A DNA stretch of 8,395 nucleotides, from the NCBI GenBank assembly GCA_023412175.1, contig JAEYOB010000650.1, positions 1 to 8,395 on the forward strand, in the 5' to 3' direction. Below are positions 1 to 8,051 of this stretch, piece after piece (within the stretch, counting starts at the first letter, position 1; each line of letters opens with the position of its first letter). The position numbers and the translations under genes were made by a program. The notes beneath the pieces were generated by a model. It made no database searches. It was not told where the DNA came from and worked only from the letters and a program-made list of their open reading frames with translations. Source of the stretch: Pseudomonadota bacterium. GTDB taxonomy: Bacteria; Pseudomonadota; Alphaproteobacteria; Azospirillales; Azospirillaceae.

Positions 1-1503
1 GGTGTGGCTGTCGCCGCCGGTGCCGACGGTGTCCGGCAGCAGCAGGCGGTTCAGCCAGGAGTGGATGACGCCGTCGCCGGGGCGCAGCGCGACGCCGCCG
101 CGCGTGGAGATGAACGCCGGCAGCTCCTGGTGCGTCTTCACGTCCACCAGCTTCGGGTAGGCGGCGGTGTGGCAGAACGACTGCATGACGAGGTCGGCCG
201 AGAAGCCCAGGCAGGCCAGGTCCTTCAGCTCGTCGCGGGTCATCGGGCCGGTGGTGTCCTGCGACCCCACGGTGGTCATCTTCGGCTCGCAGTAGGTGCC
301 GGGGCGCACACCCTTGCCCTCGGGCAGGCCGCAGGCGCGGCCGACCATCTTCTGCGCCAGCGTGAAGCCCTTGCCGCTGTCGGACGGCGAGGACGGCAGG
401 CGGAACAGGGTGGACGGGGCGAGGCCCAGCGCTTCGCGGGCGCGGGCGGTCAGGCCGCGGCCGATGATCAGCGGGATGCGGCCGCCGGCGCGCACCTCGT
501 CGAAGATCACCTCCGACTTCACCTTGAACTCGGCGATCACCTCGCCGTTCTTCAGCGCCTTGCCCTCATAGGGGCGCAGCTCGACGACGTCGCCCATCTC
601 CATCCTGGAGACGTCCAGCTCGATCGGCAGGGCGCCCGCGTCTTCCATGGTGTTGTAGAAGATCGGCGCGATCTTCGAGCCCAGGCAGACGCCGCCGAAG
701 CGCTTGTTGGGGACGAAGGGGATGTCCTCGCCGGTGAACCACAGGACCGAGTTGGTCGCCGACTTGCGCGACGAGCCGGTGCCCACCACGTCGCCGACGT
801 AGGCGACGAGGTTGCCCTTGGCCTTCAGCGCGTCGAGCTGCTTGACCGGGCCGCGCGCGCCCGGCTCCTCGGGGTCGATGCCCGGACGCGGGTTCTTCAG
901 CATGGCCAGCGCGTGCAGCGGGATGTCCGGGCGCGACCACGCGTCCGGGGCCGGCGACAGGTCGTCGGTGTTGGTCTCGCCCGACACCTTGAAGACGGTC
1001 AGCGTCAGGCTGGCCGGGACCTCGGGGCGCGAGGTGAACCATTCGGCGTCGGCCCAGGACTGGAGAACCGCCTTGGCGTTGGCGTTGCCCTTGTCGGCCA
1101 GCTCCTTGACGTCGTGGAAGTAGTCGAACATCAGCAGCGTGGTCTTCAGGCCGGCGGCGGCCGCGGCGCCGCATTCGGCGTCGGCCAGCAACTCGATCAG
1201 CGGCTTGATGTTGAAGCCGCCGAGCATGGTGCCCAGCAGCTCCGTCGCCTTGACCCGCGAGATCAGCGCGCACGCCTCTTCGCCGCTGGCGACCTTGGCC
1301 AGGAACGCGGCCTTCACCTTGGCGGCATCGTCAACGCCGGCCGGCACGCGGTGGGTGATGAGGTCGACCAGGACCGTCTCCTCGCCCGCGGGCGGGGACC
1401 GCAGCAGGCCGATCAGCTCCTCCGTCTGCTTGGCGGAAAGCGGCAGGGGGGGAATTCCGAGCGCGGCGCGCTCAGCGACATGCTGGCGGTAGGCTTCAAG
1501 CAC
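1..1503 (-). CDS. acnB: Aconitate hydratase B, 5' part (runs off left edge)
   Basis: Bifunctional aconitase B / 2-methylisocitrate dehydratase, a cytosolic [4Fe-4S] enzyme that converts citrate to isocitrate via cis-aconitate in the TCA cycle. The minus-strand frame is open for all 501 codons visible, against about 865 residues in E. coli AcnB, so roughly the last 40% lies outside the window. The N-terminus (LEAYRQHVAERAALGIPPLP) closely matches E. coli AcnB and begins the HEAT-like domain typical of AcnB. The swivel domain follows, with KVSGETNTDDLSPAPDAWSR and the substrate-binding motif GTGSSRKS at residues 241-248. Further on are TVGSQDTTGPMTRDELKDL and, at the very edge, GGDSHT (496-501). 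The three cluster-ligating cysteines are beyond the edge and cannot be checked. The GTG start is chosen because AGAGGA sits 7 nt upstream, and a nearby out-of-frame ATG stops after seven codons. A promoter lies about 160 nt upstream. Identification is very secure. Confidence 0.97.
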   Translation of the reverse strand, partial: MLEAYRQHVAERAALGIPPLPLSAKQTEELIGLLRSPPAGEETVLVDLITHRVPAGVDDAAKVKAAFLAKVASGEEACALISRVKATELLGTMLGGFNIKPLIELLADAECGAAAAAGLKTTLLMFDYFHDVKELADKGNANAKAVLQSWADAEWFTSRPEVPASLTLTVFKVSGETNTDDLSPAPDAWSRPDIPLHALAMLKNPRPGIDPEEPGARGPVKQLDALKAKGNLVAYVGDVVGTGSSRKSATNSVLWFTGEDIPFVPNKRFGGVCLGSKIAPIFYNTMEDAGALPIELDVSRMEMGDVVELRPYEGKALKNGEVIAEFKVKSEVIFDEVRAGGRIPLIIGRGLTARAREALGLAPSTLFRLPSSPSDSGKGFTLAQKMVGRACGLPEGKGVRPGTYCEPKMTTVGSQDTTGPMTRDELKDLACLGFSADLVMQSFCHTAAYPKLVDVKTHQELPAFISTRGGVALRPGDGVIHSWLNRLLLPDTVGTGGDSHT

Positions 1504-1853
1504 GGATAGGTCCTCTCATCACGGGTTGCTGGAAGACGTTGCTCTGCGACGACGATGGCTCCGATCCGAGGCATTCGGCGCGTCGCAATTTCGTGACGTG
1601 GGGCATGCGCCCCAGGCCGACGACCCCATGCGCGCCGTCATGTGTGATGGATCCACCGCGGAACGCGCCGTCTTAGCGTGTTCGTGTCTGTAGCGTCAAG
1701 TTGAGGCTGATTGTTGCGACCGGTTTTCAGGTCGAACGGGATAGAAGTGGTATTACAACTTCGGTCAGTGTGAGGAGCGGCGGCTGCCGAGTTCCTGGGC
1801 AGGTCATCGGCAATGCACATTTGCGGTGTTTTCGCCTGCCGCTCCGTTTGCGC
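1504..1853. other. rraA-acnB intergenic region with acnB leader
   Basis: This 350-bp gap has no convincing gene; the short frames in it lack ribosome binding sites and recognisable products. It is less GC-rich than its surroundings around 1681-1765. Besides the acnB promoter it holds a small hairpin, TGGGGC (1599-1604) with GCCCCA (1609-1614), and an imperfect palindrome, CGTCGC (1581-1586) with GTGACG (1593-1598). Both would be in the acnB 5' leader. A wider 8-bp inverted repeat, GGAGCGGC (1774-1781) with GCCGCTCC (1838-1845), lies just downstream of the rraA stop. I see no T-tract terminator after rraA. Confidence 0.5.
1671..1699 (-). promoter_or_regulatory. Sigma70-type promoter for acnB
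   Basis: On the minus strand, a -35 box TTGACG (1699-1694) is followed by exactly 17 nt and a -10 box CTAAGA (1676-1671). The -35 matches five of six consensus positions and also fits the alphaproteobacterial CTTGAC form. The -10 is weaker. Transcription would start near 1664, giving a leader of about 160 nt before the acnB GTG. It lies in the gap between rraA and acnB, so acnB is probably transcribed independently of rraA. It is predicted from sequence only. Confidence 0.55.
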
Positions 1854-2336
1854 TTAGACGGCGGTTGCGGCGTCCAGCACCAGCACGCCGTCCTCGTCGG
1901 CGAACAGGCGGTCGCCGGGTTGGACGCGGATGCCGGCGACGGTCACGGGCAGGCCGGTCTGGCCCTCGCCATTGCGCACGGTCTTGCGCGGGATCGCCGC
2001 CAGCGCCTTGATGCCGAGGTCGAGCGTCGCCAGCACGCCGGCGTCGCGCACGCAGCCGTGGATGACCACGCCCTCCCACTCGTTCTTGACCGCCGACTGG
2101 GCGATCAGGTCGCCCATCAGTGCGGCGCGCAGGCTGCCGCCGCCGTCCACCACCAGCACCTTGCCCTTGCCGGGCGTGGCGAGGATCTCCTTCACCCGCG
2201 AATTGTCCTCGAAGCACTTCACCGTCACCACCTCGCCGGAGAAGCGGTGGCGGCGGCCGAAGTCGCGGAACACTGGGTCGGCGACGCGGGCGGTGGCTTC
2301 GAAACGGTCGTAGAGATCGCAGGTGCTCTCGAACAT
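1854..2336 (-). CDS. rraA: RraA family protein (RNase E regulator / HMG aldolase-like)
   Basis: A 160-residue RraA-family protein, the usual length (E. coli RraA is 161). In E. coli, RraA binds RNase E and inhibits it; many relatives are instead 4-hydroxy-4-methyl-2-oxoglutarate aldolases that also decarboxylate oxaloacetate. Matches to E. coli RraA include VVTVKCFEDNS (37-46), VLVVDGGGSLR (60-70), NEWEGVVIHG (85-94) and AAIP (113-116). The protein has an Arg97-Asp98 pair at the aldolase active-site position, where E. coli RraA has Arg-Gln, so an enzymatic role is possible. The acidic residue expected a few positions later in aldolases is Val101 here, which weakens that reading. The start is the ATG at 2336, because GGGAGAG lies about 8 nt upstream and homology begins there; a 64-residue upstream extension is in frame but has no homology. 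The gene is monocistronic or leads into the acnB gap, and is divergent from the methyltransferase gene. Confidence 0.9.
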   Translation of the reverse strand: MFESTCDLYDRFEATARVADPVFRDFGRRHRFSGEVVTVKCFEDNSRVKEILATPGKGKVLVVDGGGSLRAALMGDLIAQSAVKNEWEGVVIHGCVRDAGVLATLDLGIKALAAIPRKTVRNGEGQTGLPVTVAGIRVQPGDRLFADEDGVLVLDAATAV

Positions 2337-2370
2337 CGTGGGGCTCTCCCGATAAGGATGGCGAAGCGTG

Positions 2371-2393
2371 GGCGGGACGATACGGCGTCCGCC
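2371..2393 (-). other. Hairpin in rraA leader
   Basis: The arms GGCGGGACG (2371-2379) and CGTCCGCC (2386-2393) pair over 8 bp with one bulged G around a 6-nt loop. The structure lies 35-57 nt upstream of the rraA start codon, so it would be in the mRNA leader. No matching protein-binding site is recognised. In such GC-rich DNA it may be chance. Confidence 0.25.
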
Positions 2394-2563
2394 AGCGTGG
2401 TGGAAGCGCCGTTGGCGGTACCTCTCTCTATCGTGCGATTTCATGTATTCGAAAGCCGATCTTCGTCCATTTCCGGGTAAGGATATGGGAATGCAGAGTA
2501 ATCTTGAATGGACCGTGCCTGTTGGCATCGCGGCAGGTTATCCATCCCGGAACAAATCGAAAG

Positions 2564-2569
2564 AGGAGG
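2564..2569 (+). promoter_or_regulatory. Strong ribosome binding site for the methyltransferase gene
   Basis: A perfect AGGAGG lies 7 nt before the ATG at 2577. It fixes that start over an in-frame ATG 69 nt upstream (2508) that has no such site. It is the best Shine-Dalgarno in the window. Confidence 0.8.
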
Positions 2570-2576
2570 CGGCGCG

Positions 2577-3308
2577 ATGACAGGGGGAAGGCTGGTCAAT
2601 GACGATGTAACCCGCCTCCGCCGCGGGTGGCGACGGTTCGCTGATTGCGTTTACAGCGTCCGGCGGAACGGCCCGCGCGGAACCTTGCAGAACGCCGCGG
2701 CCTTTATCGAGGACGCGTGGTTCGACCGCGCCCACGGCACGGAAACGTCGCGCGTCATCGAGATCGCCGAGTTGGACGTTCCCAGCGCCAACAAGCGCTT
2801 CGGCACCGAATACCGGCCCTCGCGGGTGCGGGCGTTCCACAAGCTGATGGCGCATCTGCGCCTTCCCGCGGGCCGGGTGTTCGTCGATTTCGGCTGCGGC
2901 AAGGGGCGGATCCTGTGCGCGGCGGCCGGTCATCCGTTCAGCCGGGTCGTCGGCGTGGAGTTCGCGCCGGAACTCTGCGCCATCTGCCGCGACAACCTCG
3001 CGGCCTATCGGGCCCGGCGGCGGCCCCACGGCGTTCTGTCCGTCGAGGAGGGCGACGTGCTGGAGTACGGGTTCAGGGGCGACGAGGACGTGCTGTTCTT
3101 CTTCACCCCCTTTCGGCCGAGCGTGATGACGGCGCTCATGGCGAGGATCCACGCCTCGCTGCGGACGCACCCGCGCGACATGCTGCTGATCGTGTCGAAT
3201 TCGGACGCGCTCGCCGCGACGCTGGAGGGCGATCCCGTCTTCCGCCAGATCGACGAATACCGCTACGGCAGCACCCATTTCCACATCCACGCGAACCGGA
3301 CGCACTAA
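2577..3308 (+). CDS. Class I SAM-dependent methyltransferase, substrate unknown
   Basis: A 243-residue protein with a Rossmann-type methyltransferase fold. Motif I is VDFGCGKG (103-110), the SAM-binding glycine loop. The acidic end of strand 2 is in VVGVEFAPEL (124-133), with Glu128 the likely ribose-binding residue. A motif III-like acid is Asp160 (EEGD), and the strand 4 region is DVLFFFTPF (171-179), where many methyltransferases carry an N/D-P-P-F/Y-like motif. The N-terminal part has FDRAHGTETS (49-58) and a conserved-looking NKRFGTEYRPS (72-82). I recognise this arrangement from a widespread family of short stand-alone bacterial methyltransferases with no assigned substrate. No signal peptide or membrane segment is seen, so it is likely cytoplasmic. 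It is divergent from rraA and 139 bp upstream of acnA on the same strand; co-transcription with acnA is possible but not shown. The fold is secure and the substrate unknown. Confidence 0.88.
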   Translation: MTGGRLVNDDVTRLRRGWRRFADCVYSVRRNGPRGTLQNAAAFIEDAWFDRAHGTETSRVIEIAELDVPSANKRFGTEYRPSRVRAFHKLMAHLRLPAGRVFVDFGCGKGRILCAAAGHPFSRVVGVEFAPELCAICRDNLAAYRARRRPHGVLSVEEGDVLEYGFRGDEDVLFFFTPFRPSVMTALMARIHASLRTHPRDMLLIVSNSDALAATLEGDPVFRQIDEYRYGSTHFHIHANRTH

Positions 3309-3355
3309 ACCTCGGCCTTTGCGGAACCAATCTCCGCCTTCCGCCCTATACCGAT

Positions 3356-3415
3356 GCAGGGGCGGCACTCCTATATCCACTCGAAACAAGGATGTCGGGA
3401 CCATCCCGCCCCTGC
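3356..3415 (+). repeat. 10-bp inverted repeat upstream of acnA
   Basis: The perfect arms GCAGGGGCGG (3356-3365) and CCGCCCCTGC (3406-3415) are separated by 40 bp. Inside lies a smaller hairpin, GGATG (3390-3394) with CATCC (3402-3406), which shares one base with the right arm. The spacer also holds CTATAT (3371-3376), which resembles an alphaproteobacterial -10 box, but I find no good -35 element at the right distance. The repeat ends 32 bp before the acnA start. It could be a DNA site for a regulator or an mRNA leader structure. Confidence 0.4.
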
Positions 3416-3447
3416 CTTAGATCGACGTCAGAATCGGAGGCACCCCC

Positions 3448-6138
<2,691 letters not shown>

Positions 6139-6150
6139 CGCTCCCTGCCA

Positions 6151-6181
6151 CCCCTCCCCGCGACGCCGCCGCGGGGAGGGG
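6151..6181 (+). terminator. GC hairpin after acnA (terminator-like)
   Basis: Perfect 12-bp arms CCCCTCCCCGCG (6151-6162) and CGCGGGGAGGGG (6170-6181) enclose a 7-nt loop, starting 12 bp after the acnA stop. There is no T-tract afterwards, so it is not a textbook intrinsic terminator; it may instead stabilise the 3' end or work with Rho. Confidence 0.55.
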
Positions 6182-6210
6182 GCGGGCGGCGTCCCTCCGT
6201 CCGCGCATAA

Positions 6211-6242
6211 TCATCCGACATAGGATGAATTCCGACTATACA
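6211..6242 (+). promoter_or_regulatory. Palindrome overlapping a candidate promoter for the MFS gene
   Basis: TCATCC (6211-6216) and GGATGA (6223-6228) form a perfect 6-bp inverted repeat around a 6-bp centre, an operator-like layout. It overlaps a possible -35 CCGACA (6215-6220), which is followed by 16 bp and a -10 TATACA (6237-6242), also readable as the alpha-type CTATAC. The motif TCCGAC occurs twice, 17 bp apart (6214 and 6231). A protein bound to the palindrome would block the -35. The start of transcription would be near 6249, leaving a leader of about 135 nt. Confidence 0.4.
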
Positions 6243-6260
6243 TTCCCCACCACCTGAGGT

Positions 6261-6389
6261 ATGGTCCGGCCCTTCCGCCCGACCATCCTCGCAACCGTCG
6301 GGCGGTATGGCCCGTGGCCCGTCCGCCGTTCCGGCCGGGTGAACCGGGGCCTTCCAAGATTCGTACGCTTCGTCAAGGTTCGGTCATGA
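6261..6389 (+). CDS. Possible 42-aa leader peptide overlapping the MFS start
   Basis: An ATG frame of 42 codons, rich in Arg, Pro and Val (starts MVRPFRPTIL), ends in a TGA that overlaps the MFS start as ATGA at 6386-6389. That overlap is the classic layout for translational coupling. Against it, the only Shine-Dalgarno-like sequence, GAGG (6256-6259), is just 1 nt from the ATG, and short open frames are common in DNA this GC-rich. I recognise no relative. It would span the leader hairpin at 6275-6305. Confidence 0.2.
   Translation: MVRPFRPTILATVGRYGPWPVRRSGRVNRGLPRFVRFVKVRS
6275..6305 (+). other. Stem-loop in MFS leader
   Basis: Perfect 9-bp arms CCGCCCGAC (6275-6283) and GTCGGGCGG (6297-6305) surround a 13-nt loop. 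The stem can be extended by GGCC/GGCC beyond a 3x3 internal loop. It lies about 80 nt upstream of the MFS start and downstream of the candidate promoter. It has no T-tract. It could be an attenuation or mRNA-stability element, or merely reflect GC content. Confidence 0.4.
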
Positions 6390-7633
6390 CTGTCCTCGCA
6401 GCCTCCCGGCGCAAGGCCGCTATCGCTTTCATTCTCGTCACCGCGGCGCTCGACATCGTCGCCATGGGCATCATCATCCCGGTGCTGCCGTCGCTGATCG
6501 AGGAGTTCGTCGGCTCCAACGCCCGCGCCGGCGCGATCAACGGCGCGCTCGTGGCGCTGTGGGCGCTGATGCAGTTCTTCGCCTCGCCGATCATCGGATC
6601 GCTGTCGGACCGCTACGGCCGGCGGCCGGTCATCCTGCTGTCCACCATCGGCCTGGCCTTGGACTACGTTCTGATGGCGCTGGCACCCAATCTGTGGTGG
6701 CTGGTGGTCGGCCGGGCGGTCGCCGGGATCACGTCCTCCAGCTTCACCACCGTCTTCGCCTACATGGCCGACATCACGCCGCCGGAGAACCGGGCGCGGG
6801 CCTACGGCCTGATCGGCGCGGCGTTCAGCGCCGGCTTCGTCGCCGGCCCCTTCATCGGCGGCTTCCTGGGGGAGGTGTCGCCGCGCGCGCCCTTCTGGGC
6901 GGCGGGGGCGATGAGCGGGCTTGCCTTCCTGTACGGGCTGTTCGTCCTTCCGGAATCCCTGGCGCCCGAGAACCGCATGAGCTTTTCCTGGGCGCGGGCC
7001 AACCCGTTCGGGGCGTTCCGGCTTCTGCGCTCCCATCACGAGTTGTTCGGCCTCACCGCCGTCAACTTCCTGCTGCACTTCGCGCACCACATCTTCTCCG
7101 CCGTGTTCGTGCTGTACGCGGGCGCGCGCTACGGCTGGAGCGCCTGGGAGGTCGGGCTGCTGCTGGCGATGGCCGGCGTGCTCGACATGGGGGTGCAGGG
7201 ATTGCTGGTCGGGCGGGTGGTCAAGCGGCTGGGCGACCGCCGCACGATGATCCTCGGGCTGGCGGTCGGTGCCCTTGGCATCGCCTGCATGGGGCTGGCG
7301 CCGAACGGGTTCCTGTTCACGCTGGCCCTGCTGCCGAACGCGCTGTGGGGGCTGGCCATGCCGACGCTCCAATCCCTGATGACGCAGCGGGTGTCGGAGT
7401 CCGAGCAGGGCCAGCTGCAAGGGGCGAACATGAGCGTCGCCAGCGTCGCCGGCATCCTGTCGCCGGTGTTCTTCGGGGCCGTGTACTCGGCATCGGTGGG
7501 GGAGGACGCGATCCTGCCCTATCCCGGCGCGGCCTTCCTCATCGCCGCCCTGGTCCTGCTGGCGGCCGCGCTGAAGGCGATGGGCGCGACGTCGGACGAG
7601 CCGGGCGAGGTGTGCGGCCCGGCAAGGACGTGA
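6386..7633 (+). CDS. TetA-like MFS efflux transporter (TCR/Tet family)
   Basis: A 415-residue inner-membrane transporter of the major facilitator superfamily, 12-helix drug:proton antiporter type, aligning end to end with TetA(B) (401 residues). TM1 holds ALDIVAMGIIIPVLP with Asp23, motif A is GSLSDRYGRRP (71-81), TM3 holds ALDYVLMALAP with Asp93, motif B is GRAVAGI with Arg110, and motif C is GAAFSAGFVAGPFIGG (144-159). Asp23 and Asp93 match TetA(B) Asp15 and Asp84. The TM9 aspartate needed for tetracycline transport (Asp285 in TetA(B)) is Gly295 here, while the TM8 His257 position is Asp267. Substrate is therefore unlikely to be simply tetracycline. The ATG at 6386 is preferred, with AAGG 8 nt upstream and an N-terminus like TetA; a GTG at 6314 would add 24 non-hydrophobic residues with no ribosome site. 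No tetR-like gene is adjacent. Hairpins flank it on both sides, so it is probably monocistronic. Confidence 0.9.
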   Translation: MTVLAASRRKAAIAFILVTAALDIVAMGIIIPVLPSLIEEFVGSNARAGAINGALVALWALMQFFASPIIGSLSDRYGRRPVILLSTIGLALDYVLMALAPNLWWLVVGRAVAGITSSSFTTVFAYMADITPPENRARAYGLIGAAFSAGFVAGPFIGGFLGEVSPRAPFWAAGAMSGLAFLYGLFVLPESLAPENRMSFSWARANPFGAFRLLRSHHELFGLTAVNFLLHFAHHIFSAVFVLYAGARYGWSAWEVGLLLAMAGVLDMGVQGLLVGRVVKRLGDRRTMILGLAVGALGIACMGLAPNGFLFTLALLPNALWGLAMPTLQSLMTQRVSESEQGQLQGANMSVASVAGILSPVFFGAVYSASVGEDAILPYPGAAFLIAALVLLAAALKAMGATSDEPGEVCGPART

Positions 7634-7660
7634 CGCCGGCACGGGATGCCCCAAAGGAAC

Positions 7661-7692
7661 GCGGGGGCCGGAACCGACGGCCCGGCCCCCGC
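7661..7692 (+). terminator. GC hairpin after the MFS gene (terminator-like)
   Basis: Perfect 11-bp arms GCGGGGGCCGG (7661-7671) and CCGGCCCCCGC (7682-7692) enclose a 10-nt loop, beginning 28 bp after the MFS stop. It has no T-tract, like the hairpin after acnA, suggesting a shared style of transcript end in this genome. Confidence 0.55.
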
Positions 7693-7753
7693 GGCGGGAA
7701 ACCCCGGCATGGGAGTGGTAACGCACGATGCGGCGTCAGCTTGGCCGTATCCG

Positions 7754-7789
7754 GCGCGGCGCGGGTTGACGGCGGTCAACCCGCCGCGC
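7754..7789. repeat. Strong stem-loop / palindrome
   Basis: A perfect 10-bp inverted repeat, GCGGGTTGAC (7761-7770) with GTCAACCCGC (7775-7784), surrounds a GGCG tetraloop. After a 2-nt bulge, five more pairs form (7754-7758 with 7785-7789). It may be a second transcript-end hairpin, a leader element, or a palindromic protein-binding site built on GGTTGAC. Its function is not determined by the sequence. Confidence 0.5.
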
Positions 7790-8051
7790 GCAACATCGCT
7801 GCGCGTGGTGTGCGGCGGACCGTTCCGATCCGCACCAACGTCAATCGGGGAGGTTCAGGGATCGTTCCTATGCCCGCAAAGCCAGACGGACACGAACTTG
7901 CGCCCCGGTTTTGCATTGATGTTCCCAGGCCGGCACCGTCCCCGGGCCGGCACTCGACCGTTGCGCGTATCCTCTCCGCCGAAAGTCAGCGACGTGCATG
8001 AAGCTCGAAAGTGGTAAAACGAAGGAAGGCCGCTCCTGATGTGAGTTTGCG

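Larger units (their letters stand above)
7634..8051. other. 418-bp intergenic region, MFS gene to cpaC-like gene
   Basis: No convincing gene is seen. A 43-codon frame from 7870 to 8001 has its nearest GGAGG 17 nt or more upstream and no recognisable product. The region contains two strong stem-loops (7661-7692 and 7754-7789) and a 9-bp direct repeat GGCCGGCAC at 7928 and 7945, 17 bp apart. A purine-rich AAGGAAGG at 8022-8029 is 22 nt before the next start. I find no well-spaced -35/-10 pair or sigma54 site for the downstream gene; TAAAAC at 8015-8020 is the nearest to a -10 box. Confidence 0.5.

Noticed and set aside
4..1509. 501-codon plus-strand frame opposite acnB
   Set aside because: It is the antisense shadow of acnB, with repetitive Gly/Ala/Arg/Gln/His composition.
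1638..1820. 60-codon minus-strand frame between rraA and acnB
   Set aside because: There is no ribosome binding site or recognisable product, and it overlaps the acnB promoter.
2470..2504. Possible plus-strand promoter for the methyltransferase gene (TTTCCG and TAATCT)
   Set aside because: The 23-bp spacing is too long for sigma70. A minus-strand TTCAAG-N17-TATCCT for rraA in the same area has correct spacing but only three of six -35 matches.
2337..2528. 64-codon N-terminal extension of rraA
   Set aside because: RraA homology starts at the ATG at 2336, which has its own ribosome site. The extension is not conserved in the family as I know it.
3319..3352. Possible acnA promoter TTGCGG and TATACC
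   Set aside because: The 22-bp spacing is too long for a sigma70 promoter.
2538..3404. 288-codon minus-strand frame opposite the methyltransferase gene
   Set aside because: It is an antisense shadow; the sense frame has SAM-binding motifs and a perfect Shine-Dalgarno.
6314..6385. GTG start adding 24 residues to the MFS protein
   Set aside because: There is no ribosome site, and TetA-type proteins start shortly before TM1, as the ATG at 6386 does.
6236..7726. 496-codon minus-strand frame opposite the MFS gene
   Set aside because: It is an antisense shadow rich in Arg/Gly/His with no family, and the MFS frame is clearly real.
7932..7965. Possible sigma54 site around GGCAC and TTGC
   Set aside because: The spacing between the GG and GC elements is off by 2 bp.
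6559..8001. 480-codon plus-strand frame running past the MFS stop
   Set aside because: It is an out-of-frame shadow of the MFS gene. Its tail (7870-8001) has no close ribosome site or known product.
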